Shown here in pieces: positions 16,643 through 24,702 of a stretch of 45,818 nucleotides of DNA. Numbering within the stretch: the first letter of the stretch is position 1; each line of letters opens with the position of its first letter. The notes beneath the pieces were generated by a model. That model had not been told where the DNA came from and ran no database searches. It saw only the letters and a list, made by a program, of their open reading frames with translations. The translations under genes and the position numbers were made by a program. Origin of the DNA: a virus; IMG/VR virus record IMGVR_UViG_3300045019_000151, positions 1-45,818 of that record; one strand, 5' to 3'.

Positions 16643-17202
16643 TCTTCATCCTCGACTTCGATATCGGAAGCGTTCAGCCCTTCCTTCGTCAATCTCTTTT
16701 TAATCTGCGCGCCGACCGCCACAATGGCCGCCCCCGCCTTACCGTCTAAAGCTGGACGCATAAACGGGCGAGGCGCTGCGCCTGGATGCTCGACCGATCG
16801 CGCAAAGATGCCGCCGAAAGAAAGGAATTTCTTGCCGCCTTTCTTTGTGGGCTTGATGGAGTGCGCTGCCGTGCCGAACTCCACCATATGGGCATAAAAA
16901 ACATCGGCGCCACGCTTGGACTTCCTTTTCTTCCCGCCAGCCTTAACGCTTGCAGTTACCTTGCCTTTTTTCAGGCCGGTGCTGACGCGAATGCTGTCGC
17001 GCAGTGCGCCTTCATACCCGCCATACAGCCGCTTATTTTCACTATTCGGCGGTGCGACAGGAGCTTGCGCTTTTGCCTCATCAGCGATGAGTTTCGCACC
17101 TTGTCTCAGTGCAGAGCGCATCACGTTTGCCTCAAGCTTCGCTGGAAGCTGGTCGAGGAATCGCTGTAATTCGGCGCCGCCCTTAATGGTGAAGTTGGAC
17201 AC
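16639..17202 (-). CDS. HK97 gp10-like head-tail/tail completion protein
   Basis: 187 residues. The GTG at 17202 is chosen because GGAGGAATACA immediately upstream is a strong ribosome site; the longer frame to 17289 has none and would overlap the previous gene further. The basic, lysine-rich middle (GLKKGKVTASVKAGGKKRKS) with VFYAHMVEFGTAAHSIKPTK and APRPFMRPALDGK is diagnostic of the HK97-gp10 family. The first 20 bp overlap the preceding head-closure gene. Confidence 0.9.
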   Translation of the reverse strand: MSNFTIKGGAELQRFLDQLPAKLEANVMRSALRQGAKLIADEAKAQAPVAPPNSENKRLYGGYEGALRDSIRVSTGLKKGKVTASVKAGGKKRKSKRGADVFYAHMVEFGTAAHSIKPTKKGGKKFLSFGGIFARSVEHPGAAPRPFMRPALDGKAGAAIVAVGAQIKKRLTKEGLNASDIEVEDEE

Positions 17203-17539
17203 TGTATTCCTCCACAACCAGTTCGATTCCTTCGCGACGCCCCAATTCAGCAGGCCCGGAAACGATTTGCGTAATGCGATCAATTTCACCGTGGATAACG
17301 ACCCGCATATCCGAGGTGATGCCGGCCAGATAGCGCATGCGGATCCGCGCCGGTCTGTTCGCCACTTTCATGCCTTGCTTGACCGCTTCCGATTTACTCG
17401 GCAAAACGTCCTGCACATTCGCAGGTACGCGGGCGGCAAACGGTATCCAGATCTTCTTTTCCGTTCCATAGACCTCATCCTGCTCCACGCTTTGGACTTC
17501 AAAGGTGATCTGACGATCAAGGATTTCGCGACGCATCAA
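17183..17539 (-). CDS. Head closure / head-tail joining protein
   Basis: 118 residues. Begins MMRREILDRQITFEVQSVEQ, with a characteristic beta-barrel pattern (ARIRMRYLAGITSDMRVVIH, residues about 63-82) of the phage head-tail joining family (SPP1 gp16-like). It closes the connector after DNA packaging and accepts the tail. It is in the standard order and overlaps both neighbours. Confidence 0.85.
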   Translation of the reverse strand: MMRREILDRQITFEVQSVEQDEVYGTEKKIWIPFAARVPANVQDVLPSKSEAVKQGMKVANRPARIRMRYLAGITSDMRVVIHGEIDRITQIVSGPAELGRREGIELVVEEYSVQLHH

Positions 17540-17814
17540 TACACCCGATAAGGATTGAGCAATACCTTGAACGCCGCACTATGAACCTTTTCCGGGTCGT
17601 CATGCAGCGCCCGTAATTCCAAGAGAATGGCGGCATTCACGTCTTCCGGCACATCCTCGAGCTGTCCCGCGTCGTTCGTCCATGGAATCGGTCGGCAGAT
17701 ATAGTTTGCCGCCGATGCTATTGCCGCATTCAGCAAGATGGTCAGATTCGCGTCATCATCATCGCCATAAATGCGCAGATCCGCCTTCGCTTCGGGAAGA
17801 GTGATTACCGCCAT
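17536..17814 (-). CDS. Head-tail connector (gp6-like)
   Basis: 92 residues. MAVITLPEAKADLRIYGDDD with LLNAAIASAANYICRPIP and AAILLELRALHDDPEKV matches the helical gp6/gp15-type adaptor that forms a ring beneath the portal. It overlaps the next gene by 4 bp. Family identity is strong by length, helices and gene order. Confidence 0.88.
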   Translation of the reverse strand: MAVITLPEAKADLRIYGDDDDANLTILLNAAIASAANYICRPIPWTNDAGQLEDVPEDVNAAILLELRALHDDPEKVHSAAFKVLLNPYRVY

Positions 17815-17816
17815 AG

Positions 17817-18155
17817 TTATTTCGCCTTGCGGGAAGGTTTCGCGGCCGCTTCAACTGCTGGTTGCGTAGTGGCGGCTGCATGCTCGGATGCGGGCGAACT
17901 TTCCGGGGCACGTGCAGCAACAGCGTCATGCTTCTGTTCGCCGCCGGCATTGGATGTGTCGGATGCGCCTGCACCGTCCTGCCCGACCTTGCCGTCTTCG
18001 TTCGGTTCGACGGGTTGAACATACTTCGCCGCGGCACAGTCTTCCACCAGGTGCTTTGCATAAGCAGCATCGGTACGCAGAATATCGCCGGTCTTCAGCG
18101 AGCCATAGCGATGCGTCACCACCAGCCCGAGAATTTCAACTTGTACTAAATCCAT
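17817..18155 (-). CDS. Unknown head-region protein with low-complexity tail
   Basis: 112 residues. The first 45 residues (MDLVQVEILGLVVTHRYGSL) form a small beta module of the kind often found just after the capsid gene in HK97-type phages. The rest is a disordered alanine-, glutamate- and serine-rich tail (QKHDAVAARAPESSPASEHA) ending in PSRKAK. Possibly a minor head or decoration-linked protein; function is not known. Start ATG 18155 with a GGAGAAATC site upstream. Confidence 0.6.
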   Translation of the reverse strand: MDLVQVEILGLVVTHRYGSLKTGDILRTDAAYAKHLVEDCAAAKYVQPVEPNEDGKVGQDGAGASDTSNAGGEQKHDAVAARAPESSPASEHAAATTQPAVEAAAKPSRKAK

Positions 18156-18170
18156 GATTTCTCCGTTTGA

Positions 18171-18199
18171 TTGGGGCCGGACTCTTCATCCGGCCCAAT
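18171..18199 (-). other. Hairpin between capsid and next gene
   Basis: ATTGGGCCGGA and TCCGGCCCCAAT pair (one bulged base) around a 7-nt loop on the minus strand. There is no T run, so this is probably an mRNA stability or attenuation structure rather than a full terminator. Confidence 0.45.
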
Positions 18200-18202
18200 G
18201 GG

Positions 18203-19369
18203 TTACGCCGGGGTCAGGTCGCCGTAGCGGGCGGCGGCTGGCTTCTCGACAGTCAGCGCCAGGCGGCGCATCGCGCGTACGCTCACCAAGTTGAGCTGGA
18301 AATTGTTTTCATCCTGATCCGACAGGTCGAGCGTGACACCTTCGCGGTTATGCAGCGTCGCAGCCTGCGACAGCGAACCAACCCAGACCATATCGGTCGT
18401 CATCGCATTGCTTGCCACGGCCGGCAGGCCGAACAGGGTCGGCGGCACCGACGAACCCGGATCACCCAAGATGTAGCGACCCTGCGAGTCTTTCGCCAGG
18501 CGCATGGTCCACCAGTCCGCAGTGTTCAGGATAATCACGTCGGCCGGATAGTCCGCCAGCGCGCAGTCGCCGATCATCTTGCCGATCAGGTCGAAACGAT
18601 TCGTCGGCGACAGGCCCAGTGCGGTCAGCGAGGCAGCGGTATAGCCGTGCGCAGTGAAGTTGCCAGATTTGGTCAGTCCGCTCAGATTCGGCGTCGTGCC
18701 ATTACCAGCGACCAGCTGATTCTCGACACGCATATTTACACCGTAGATCATGCGACGGTTGATGTATGCAGCCAGGGCGGCGTTATCCATTGCCAGCTGA
18801 CGGGTAATTTTGAGGAAGTGCGCGACGTTCTGCACCGGCATCGTTTCAGCAGTGAATGTGATGCTGGACTGCGCAATCTGCGCGCCTTCCGCCGCTTCCG
18901 CCGCGGAATTGGTGAAGACGTTTTCACGAACCCAGTCGATTGCGTTCGAGCTGGTCGGAATCGAAACCAGCAGATCTTCGATCGTGAAGACGCGGAATGC
19001 ACCTTCCACGATACCCGGGCGGCGCTCGCTGAAGGTGTTGCCGATCGCGTTCGTCACGGTGTTTTTCACTTCCATGCCGAAGGAACCGCGGCTTGTCTTG
19101 CGCTGGAAGTCGGCATAGCCCGCGGCTTTGACGAACTGCTGGCCGATGGTCTCGGCAGGCTTGTTCTGGTCATCGGTGGCCGTGCCTTTCTGCTCGAGCT
19201 GCAGCAGGCGATCAGCCAAAACACGCTGCTCAACGCCGAGGTTATCGATAGCGGTCTTCGTATCAGCGGAAACCTTGCCCAGATTAGCCATCTCGGCATC
19301 AGCCTTTTCGGACATGGTTTTCAGTTTGGTCTCGATCGAGTCGAGTGCTTTGGTAAGGACGTCGGACAT
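18203..19369 (-). CDS. Major capsid protein, HK97 fold
   Basis: 388 residues from the ATG at 19369, which has AAAGG in front; a frame extension upstream lacks a site. Residues about 1-95 are a coiled-coil scaffolding (delta) domain (ALDSIETKLKTMSEKADAEM and VSADTKTAIDNLGVEQRVLA) that the adjacent protease should remove. The rest has HK97 major capsid signatures: VPIPTSSNAIDWVREN-like N-arm region, VAHFLKITRQLAMDNAALAA and a C-terminal LVSVRAMRRLALTVEKPAAA. It follows protease and portal in the usual order. Confidence 0.93.
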   Translation of the reverse strand: MSDVLTKALDSIETKLKTMSEKADAEMANLGKVSADTKTAIDNLGVEQRVLADRLLQLEQKGTATDDQNKPAETIGQQFVKAAGYADFQRKTSRGSFGMEVKNTVTNAIGNTFSERRPGIVEGAFRVFTIEDLLVSIPTSSNAIDWVRENVFTNSAAEAAEGAQIAQSSITFTAETMPVQNVAHFLKITRQLAMDNAALAAYINRRMIYGVNMRVENQLVAGNGTTPNLSGLTKSGNFTAHGYTAASLTALGLSPTNRFDLIGKMIGDCALADYPADVIILNTADWWTMRLAKDSQGRYILGDPGSSVPPTLFGLPAVASNAMTTDMVWVGSLSQAATLHNREGVTLDLSDQDENNFQLNLVSVRAMRRLALTVEKPAAARYGDLTPA

Positions 19370-19385
19370 ATAAACCTTTCGGAAA

Positions 19386-19411
19386 ATAAAAAAGGCCACC
19401 CTTAGGTGACC
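19386..19411 (-). terminator. Terminator between protease and capsid genes
   Basis: On the minus strand GGTCACC pairs with GGTGGCC (one mismatch) around a 4-nt loop, followed by six T residues. It sits 16 bp upstream of the capsid start. It could set the ratio of capsid to protease expression together with antitermination. Confidence 0.55.
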
Positions 19412-19431
19412 CGATCTTGCGGAATGCGCGC

Positions 19432-20139
19432 CTATACGCCGATTTGCAGGATGCGGTCGATCCGCGCCTGAAAGTCGGCTGCCGTTTTCGTATCCATCTG
19501 CTCGCCTGCATCCCGCGAGTTGAACAGGGTTTTTACGCGGGCGGTCAGCGCCTGCGCCGCCCCTTTGCTGAAACCGCTTGCATCCCGCAAGAAGTATTCA
19601 AGGTCTCGAATGGTGGAAATCTCGGCAATTGCTGCCTCGATCCCCTCAGATTTCACGTTATCGATCCGCGCCGCGGAATCGGCCGGCATGGCCACCACGC
19701 TGATTTCCAGCAGGCGGGACCACTTCCGGATGACCCGGCCGTTGTCCGTTTCGTCGTAGTCGCCTTTCTTGACGAAGCCGCCGATGCTGAGACCGTCCAC
19801 GGTCCCATGCAGCATTGCGGCGCGCACGTCGGCGGACACGCTCATGTTCGGCGTCAGTTCGCCGGTGACCAGCAAGCCGTGATCGTCTTCCTTGATCAGT
19901 TCGAATTTACCGATCGGGAGCAATCCGGATCCGCTGGCAGAAAAGCCGGACCAGCTGTGCTCCAAATACATTTTTGGCTTACCGTGCGTCCGAAGCGTCG
20001 ATTCGAACGCGCCTTTGACGATCGTGTCGCCGTAGCTGTCGACGCCACCGAAGACCGAGGCATAGCCGGTAAATTTGCCCGTGTCGCCTTCCATTTTCAA
20101 ATCGACTTCACTGAGCGATAGGTTCTTTCGTAGCAGCAT
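19432..20139 (-). CDS. HK97-type prohead maturation protease
   Basis: 235 residues, serine protease of the U35/HK97 prohead family. The catalytic pair is visible: H61 in MYLEHSW and S118 in DGLSIGGF, with the beta-rich start EVDLKMEGDTGKFTGYASVF and the EISVVAMPA strand. It cleaves the scaffold domain from the capsid protein during prohead maturation. Its C-terminal region (about 165-235) is helical and may mediate binding to the prohead interior. It overlaps the portal gene by 32 bp. Confidence 0.92.
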   Translation of the reverse strand: MLLRKNLSLSEVDLKMEGDTGKFTGYASVFGGVDSYGDTIVKGAFESTLRTHGKPKMYLEHSWSGFSASGSGLLPIGKFELIKEDDHGLLVTGELTPNMSVSADVRAAMLHGTVDGLSIGGFVKKGDYDETDNGRVIRKWSRLLEISVVAMPADSAARIDNVKSEGIEAAIAEISTIRDLEYFLRDASGFSKGAAQALTARVKTLFNSRDAGEQMDTKTAADFQARIDRILQIGV

Positions 20140-21355
20140 CGCTACCTCCGTTTTTCACTGTTCCAAGGAGCCGCAGCGGCACCAAATTTGATTGCGCCGT
20201 CAATTCGCCGGCATCGGCGCGCGGCGGCAGGTTTTCCAGCTGTCGAACCTCGTTTCGGTCCATGATCCCGTTCTGCACATACTTGGCATGCAGCTCGGCG
20301 CGGTCCTTCGGGTTGCCACGCAAGAGCGCGTCCAGGGCGAATTCAACGCTCATCGTCGCGCGCTGGCGGGCCGTCATGACACGTTTGCGCACCGCCTGTT
20401 CGATCGAGACCAGCATCGGGCGGATGGTCAGCTTGTAGAACCCGTCGACGATCTGCTCGATGCCGCTACCCCACGTCGTGACGTTGGAATGGTGCACCAG
20501 CACCGGCGGCGTGTCGTACCAGCGGCACAGCTCTTCGACGTTGAATTTCCGGGTTTCCAGCAATTGCTGATCCTCGGGCGACATGCTGAGCTGCTGATAC
20601 CGCATGTCGGCTTCCAGCACGTAAAGGCGCGACGTATTCCCGATCGACATTTCCGCAAAACGCTCCTGCACCTTCTTGCGTTGCTCATCTTTCAGCACTT
20701 TGTCGACCATCAGCACGCCGGTGGGTTTGCCGCCATTGCCGAACACGCGGCTCGCTGCGGTCTGTGCTTTCGCCGCCTCATCGGTGGTCGCCCGCATGAA
20801 TTCCAGCTTTTTCAGCCCAACGGTGCCATTCCCGAGATTCTTCAGGTGCAGCACGTTTTCCTCAGCCAGAATCGCCAGATCGTTTTCAAGCCGATATGCA
20901 TAGGTCATCGAGCCATCTGCCAATACATAGGGTTCGACCTGGTCCGCCGGCATGGGCCAAAGCGCGATCGCCTCGCCCTGGGCGTCGCGATCGATCCGGG
21001 CGTAGGCATTGCCGCGCAGGTCGTGATTCATCATCATCGCCCGCCAGAACTCGAACGGCGTCATGCGGCTATTGGGCGAATCGTGCAGCAGCTGGTAAAG
21101 ACGCGTCTTGCGTGCCAGCTCTTTCTGACCGTTCGGCAGCTGCTGGTAGGCGAAGAACGGCAGGCTGGCGACCGTAGCCGCGCGGCGTTCGATGCACGCC
21201 CATACAGTGCTGATTTGCAGCGCGCCGTCGACACCGACATTTGCGGTATCGGCGACCAGCGCCACGCCCGGCACTGGATTCTGCTGCCCGGTGCTTTCGC
21301 CCATGGCACCGCCTCGGCCAAAGCGACCGAAAAAGGAATTGAAGAAATTCGCCAT
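20108..21355 (-). CDS. Portal protein, HK97 type
   Basis: 415 residues. The N-terminus MANFFNSFFGRFGRG and the core signatures PFEFWRAMMMNHDLRGNAYA, NGGKPTGVLMVDKVLKDEQR and MSPEDQQLLETRKFNVEELC, then RWYDTPPVLVHH, are typical of the phage portal (HK97 family). It forms the dodecameric ring for DNA packaging at the capsid vertex. It lies 3 bp from the large terminase stop and overlaps the protease gene. Confidence 0.93.
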   Translation of the reverse strand: MANFFNSFFGRFGRGGAMGESTGQQNPVPGVALVADTANVGVDGALQISTVWACIERRAATVASLPFFAYQQLPNGQKELARKTRLYQLLHDSPNSRMTPFEFWRAMMMNHDLRGNAYARIDRDAQGEAIALWPMPADQVEPYVLADGSMTYAYRLENDLAILAEENVLHLKNLGNGTVGLKKLEFMRATTDEAAKAQTAASRVFGNGGKPTGVLMVDKVLKDEQRKKVQERFAEMSIGNTSRLYVLEADMRYQQLSMSPEDQQLLETRKFNVEELCRWYDTPPVLVHHSNVTTWGSGIEQIVDGFYKLTIRPMLVSIEQAVRKRVMTARQRATMSVEFALDALLRGNPKDRAELHAKYVQNGIMDRNEVRQLENLPPRADAGELTAQSNLVPLRLLGTVKNGGSDAATKEPIAQ

Positions 21356-21358
21356 GGG

Positions 21359-23110
21359 TCAGGAAATAATAGGGTTGTCGAAAAAATCGTCGAGGTCATC
21401 TTCCTCGACGGTATTGACCAGGCCGGCAGCCATGACCGCCGCGACAATCAAGTCGATCCGGCCGGTCGCGGCTTCCTTGTCCAGCTTCCGGTTACCGGCC
21501 TGATCCTCGTCAGTCACGGCGTTACCGGCGCACATGGTCAGCACCTTGTGGCCGTTGTGCACGATCTCTTCATTGAGCAGCATAGTTTCAAACTGCTCAA
21601 TGGCCGGGCTCATATCCTGATAGCCCTGGCCGAACGCCACCATTTCCGGCAAGGTAATACCTTCGTCGGCCGCCATCTGCATCAAATCTTCAATGCGCCA
21701 TCGGTCGTAAGCAACCTTGATGACTTCGAAGAAATCACACATTGCCGACAGCTTTTGAAGAATGATCCGCTTGCTGATCGCCCGGCCCGGCGTGGTGTCC
21801 AAGTATCCTTGCGCCTTCCATTCAAGATAAGGCACGTTGTCCTTCTCAGCCTTCTTGTCGAGGTCGATGTCGGGCAGCCAAGCGTACGGGACCAGCTTCC
21901 AAGGTTCTCCTTCCTCGACCGGCTCGACGAGGAAGACCAGCCCAGTCAAGTCAGTGGTGCTCGACAAGTCCAGTCCGCCGATCACGCGTCGGCCGCGCAG
22001 GCTTTCAACGTCATAGGCAAGCTCGGCGCCTTTCCATGTTTCATGGCTGATCCAAGGCGATTCAGCGCCAACCCACTGGCAAAAGCACAGGCGGCGCACC
22101 TTCGATTCCTTCGACGGCATACCCTTCGCCTCGGTGACCTGCTCGCGCAAATACTTCATGCCTGGCAGATCTGCGTCTTGCAGACTGGGGTTCGCTTTCG
22201 GCCAGCACGATTCATCCTTGAACGGATCGTCGCCTTCGTCCAGCGCGCAAACGTAGGGAAAGAAAGAATCGTTCTCGATTTCCTGCGCCGCGACCTTGGC
22301 GCCATATTCGTGATAAGCCCAGCAGGGACCGCGCTTGTCGGCGCCACTGTTCGTAATCATGAAGATTACGGCTTGCCGTCGGCTTTTCGTGCCGGCGCGG
22401 ATCATCTCGACCACGTCGTTTTTCTTATGCTCGTGCAGTTCGTCGATCAGGCCGATATGCGGGCGGGGTCCAGACTGTCCGTCATCGCTGCTGATCGGGC
22501 GGAAAAACGATCCGGTTTGCAGGTAAGCGAGATTCCAGACCTTGTCCCCGGTACCGCTTTTCTGGATGCGCTGCCCAAGCGCCGGCGACTGGTCGACCAT
22601 GGCAACGGCATCCCGGAACAAGATCATTGCCTGGTCTTTCTTCGTCGCCGCGGCATAGACCTCGGCGCGCGCCTCGCCGTCGGCGGTCAGACCGTACAGC
22701 CCGACGCCGGCCGCCAGTGGGCTCTTGCCGCTACCCTTGCCGGTCTCGACATAAACGACGCGAAAGCGCCGAAAGCCATCGGCGCCATACCACCCGAAGA
22801 TGCTACCGACGACGAATTTCTGCCAGGGGAGGAGCAGGAATGGCTTACCCTCGAAGTCGCCGCCGTTCAACTTCAATACGCTTTCGTAATACCGGATGGC
22901 CTTCAGCGCCTTTTCTAGATTCCAGACCAGCCCACGGGCGCCGCCGCGCTTCAGGTCATCCAGATGGCGGGCGCATTGTGCACGCACATGCGGACCGGCT
23001 ATCCGGCGCCCGTCGACCACCGACTGCGCGTATTCCGTGACTGGATCCTGTGATGGCGGGTTACCCGAAGAACTCGCCGAGGGGGTCTTTCTCTTTTTCG
23101 TTGTCGCCAT
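21359..23110 (-). CDS. Terminase large subunit
   Basis: 583 residues. Walker A is at about residues 122-130 (ETGKGSGKS), Walker B at about 219-224 (IGLIDE), and the C-terminal nuclease begins with IGGLDLSSTTDLTGL (catalytic D381). The protein packages DNA into the prohead with the portal and cuts concatemers. Terminase_1 family, paired with a P27-type small subunit; with the HNH gene upstream this suggests cos-type packaging. Overlaps the small subunit gene by 50 bp. Confidence 0.95.
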   Translation of the reverse strand: MATTKKRKTPSASSSGNPPSQDPVTEYAQSVVDGRRIAGPHVRAQCARHLDDLKRGGARGLVWNLEKALKAIRYYESVLKLNGGDFEGKPFLLLPWQKFVVGSIFGWYGADGFRRFRVVYVETGKGSGKSPLAAGVGLYGLTADGEARAEVYAAATKKDQAMILFRDAVAMVDQSPALGQRIQKSGTGDKVWNLAYLQTGSFFRPISSDDGQSGPRPHIGLIDELHEHKKNDVVEMIRAGTKSRRQAVIFMITNSGADKRGPCWAYHEYGAKVAAQEIENDSFFPYVCALDEGDDPFKDESCWPKANPSLQDADLPGMKYLREQVTEAKGMPSKESKVRRLCFCQWVGAESPWISHETWKGAELAYDVESLRGRRVIGGLDLSSTTDLTGLVFLVEPVEEGEPWKLVPYAWLPDIDLDKKAEKDNVPYLEWKAQGYLDTTPGRAISKRIILQKLSAMCDFFEVIKVAYDRWRIEDLMQMAADEGITLPEMVAFGQGYQDMSPAIEQFETMLLNEEIVHNGHKVLTMCAGNAVTDEDQAGNRKLDKEAATGRIDLIVAAVMAAGLVNTVEEDDLDDFFDNPIIS

Positions 23111-23531
23111 CTACCTGAACCTTTGATCTTGCCGCCGGCGTCAGACCAAACTCCACCAGGTAGCTTTTGAACTGGGCGTCTGCGGCCCGGAGTTGCGCCA
23201 CGGCGGGATTGCCCTTCACGAGAATTTCACCGGTTTGCGTCATGACCTTGTAAGTCCGGCCATCACGACGGATCAGCTTTTGGCATTCGAGGATGTCGGT
23301 ATAGCAGTCGCACAGCCGCTCCAGCGCCATGCCATCCGCCTCGGTCAGCACACCCATGCGATCTAGCAGGACCGTCAGCCGGCCCCAAGCGACCTTGGCC
23401 GAGTCCGGCAGATGTTCAGGGCAGGACGGGATTTCCCGTTTTGGCTTCGGCTCTTTCTTGTTGATCGCGCGCTTGCCGGGGTTGCCCGTGACCAGTTTCA
23501 GGGTCGTCGGTTTTGGTCGGCGGCCTGCCAT
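23061..23531 (-). CDS. Terminase small subunit, P27 family
   Basis: 156 residues. MAGRRPKPTTLKLVTGNPGK at the start, IPSCPEHLPDSAKVAWGRLT and YKVMTQTGEILVKGNPAV are the signature of the P27 small terminase family, which recognises the packaging start site. Located just upstream of the large subunit; the 148-bp gap before the gene is a candidate cos region. Confidence 0.93.
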   Translation of the reverse strand: MAGRRPKPTTLKLVTGNPGKRAINKKEPKPKREIPSCPEHLPDSAKVAWGRLTVLLDRMGVLTEADGMALERLCDCYTDILECQKLIRRDGRTYKVMTQTGEILVKGNPAVAQLRAADAQFKSYLVEFGLTPAARSKVQVDGDNEKEKDPLGEFFG

Positions 23532-23679
23532 TTTCGGCTCCCAAAAAATTCCCCCATTTCGCGGGTGTGCGTAAAAAGGGGGCGCTCGGTTTACAAACCC
23601 AAAAGTTTTCGACTTTCGACCCGCCCCTGCCTATTTTTTAGGCAGTTGTCAAAAAACCACAAAAAGCGGGAAGGCAGGC
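23532..23679. other. Non-coding region, candidate cos site
   Basis: A 148-bp gap between the HNH nuclease and the small terminase gene. It contains a perfect inverted repeat CTGCCTA-N5-TAGGCAG (23627-23645) and several runs of C, G and A. In HK97-like phages with this gene pair (HNH then terminases) cos lies here; the exact nick sites cannot be read from sequence alone. Confidence 0.4.
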
Positions 23680-23970
23680 TCAACGGTCAGTCGGCCAGCC
23701 GTCGGCGCCGTAGGACCGCTTCGGCTTGTACCGATGGCCGCGTTCGCGCTTCGATTTCTCGGTATGGCACGGCGTGCACAGTCCTTGCCGGTTCGTACCG
23801 TTGTCCTCGTCGAAGTCCTTGCCGCCTTGATGCAGTGGGATGATGTGATCCAGCTCGGTCGCCTCAGTCGTCTTGCCCTTGGCTTTGCACATCACACAGA
23901 GCGGATGCAGATCGAACCACTTCCGACGGATGTTTTGCAGCGTCGTGCCCGTGATTCGCTTTGAACCCAT
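23680..23970 (-). CDS. HNH endonuclease, packaging-associated
   Basis: 96 residues with the full HNH signature: C25-x2-C28 (LCVMCKAKG), ELDHIIPLHQGG (the DH pair), N near position 59 and LCTPCHTEK. It is the type found beside terminase genes of HK97-like phages, where it helps the terminase make cos cuts (established for several such phages). It starts at 23970 behind GGAAGG. The position next to the candidate cos site supports this role. Confidence 0.9.
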   Translation of the reverse strand: MGSKRITGTTLQNIRRKWFDLHPLCVMCKAKGKTTEATELDHIIPLHQGGKDFDEDNGTNRQGLCTPCHTEKSKRERGHRYKPKRSYGADGWPTDR

Positions 23971-24058
23971 GGCTTGCCTTCCTATGCGCCTCGATGTCGC
24001 GCTCGAGCTGCAACAGGCGGGCGCCTTGATCCTGGACCTGCTCGACGAGCCGTTTCAT
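23864..24058 (-). CDS. Possible 64-aa coiled-coil protein overlapping the HNH gene
   Basis: The first 28 residues (MKRLVEQVQDQGARLLQLER and onward) form a credible coiled coil and are coded outside the HNH gene. The last 36 codons overlap the HNH start in another frame, so this part has no independent support. It begins 5 bp after the preceding stop codon, which suggests coupled translation. No strong ribosome site. Reported as possible only. Confidence 0.35.
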   Translation of the reverse strand: MKRLVEQVQDQGARLLQLERDIEAHRKASHGFKANHGHDAAKHPSEVVRSASALCDVQSQGQDD

Positions 24059-24063
24059 GACGG

Positions 24064-24330
24064 TCAGAACATCGCATGCACAGTCGCAGTCGTGCCCGTC
24101 GCCAGCACCTTCTTGATGCGGTACGGGTAGAGCGCACCAGCGACTAGGTACAGAGTCACGGCAGCGGTATCGCCTTGAAGGATAACCACCGCATTACCGG
24201 ACACCGAGCAATGCAGCGCGCGCGTGACCTCGGCCAGCTCGTTTGTATCGTCTGGCGTCACGGCGACAGCTCGGGCAAGCGGGGATGCCAAGCTCGCGGA
24301 AGAGGACGAAAAGGAATCGAATGCAGGCAT
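24064..24330 (-). CDS. Spike base-like protein (RCAP_Rcc01079 family)
   Basis: 88 residues. MPAFDSFSSSSASLASPLAR, then VTPDDTNELAEVTRALHCSV, ALYPYRIKKVLATGTTATV and the short end HAMF follow the pattern of the small beta-rich spike base family seen at the head or tail tip of phages and gene transfer agents. Here it is next to the packaging genes rather than the tail. Ends 5 bp before the coiled-coil frame. Confidence 0.7.
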   Translation of the reverse strand: MPAFDSFSSSSASLASPLARAVAVTPDDTNELAEVTRALHCSVSGNAVVILQGDTAAVTLYLVAGALYPYRIKKVLATGTTATVHAMF

Positions 24331-24340
24331 GGGAACCCCG

Positions 24341-24376
24341 GAAAAAGAAAAACCCGCCGATCGTGAGAAGGGCGGG
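24341..24376 (-). terminator. Terminator before the spike-base gene
   Basis: On the minus strand CCCGCC and GGCGGG flank a 12-nt loop and are followed by T5-C-T5. It separates the small gene at 24420-24617 from the late genes, and is a natural site for Q-type antitermination. Confidence 0.75.
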
Positions 24377-24419
24377 CAAAATCCAACTTGAGGTTGGAGG
24401 AGACATTCTGTGAAAGCGG

Positions 24420-24617
24420 CTACTTGATGATGCCGCGGTGATGGAGATCGGCTAAGCAGTTTGACATCGCATCCCAGATCGTGGCTGGCTGTCTCGATTC
24501 AGCTGCGTAAATCCCAGTGCGGCGAATGATGAACCGCTCAGGCTCAACCGGCGAAGCTGACTGCTGACCGTAACCAAGCTCACGACGGATTGCGATATTG
24601 GATTTCATTTCCTGCAT
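24420..24617 (-). CDS. Unknown 65-aa protein
   Basis: Begins MQEMKSNIAIRRELGYGQQS and contains FIIRRTGIYAAESRQPATIW and a final helix LADLHHRGIIK. A good ribosome site (GGAGACGAC) precedes the ATG. Two terminator hairpins flank it, so it may be expressed as a separate short transcript. No recognisable family. Confidence 0.6.
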   Translation of the reverse strand: MQEMKSNIAIRRELGYGQQSASPVEPERFIIRRTGIYAAESRQPATIWDAMSNCLADLHHRGIIK

Positions 24618-24634
24618 TTTGTCGTCTCCAATGC

Positions 24635-24670
24635 AAAAAGCCCCGCTGGATTAGCGAGGCTTTGATTTTC
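24635..24670. terminator. Bidirectional terminator
   Basis: AAGCCCCGCT and AGCGAGGCTT pair with one mismatch around GGATT, flanked by A5 on one side and TTGATTTT on the other. It ends the early leftward operon after the Q-like gene and before the small gene at 24420. Confidence 0.65.
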
Positions 24671-24702
24671 TTCGTCCGCGCGTAACCCTGCCTGGGGCAG
24701 AG

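Noticed and set aside
18167-19405. Plus-strand frame of 412 codons
   Set aside because: Antisense to the major capsid gene; no coding signature.
20192-22918. Plus-strand frame of 908 codons
   Set aside because: Antisense to terminase and portal genes, which have clear motifs; arises from GC-rich codon use.
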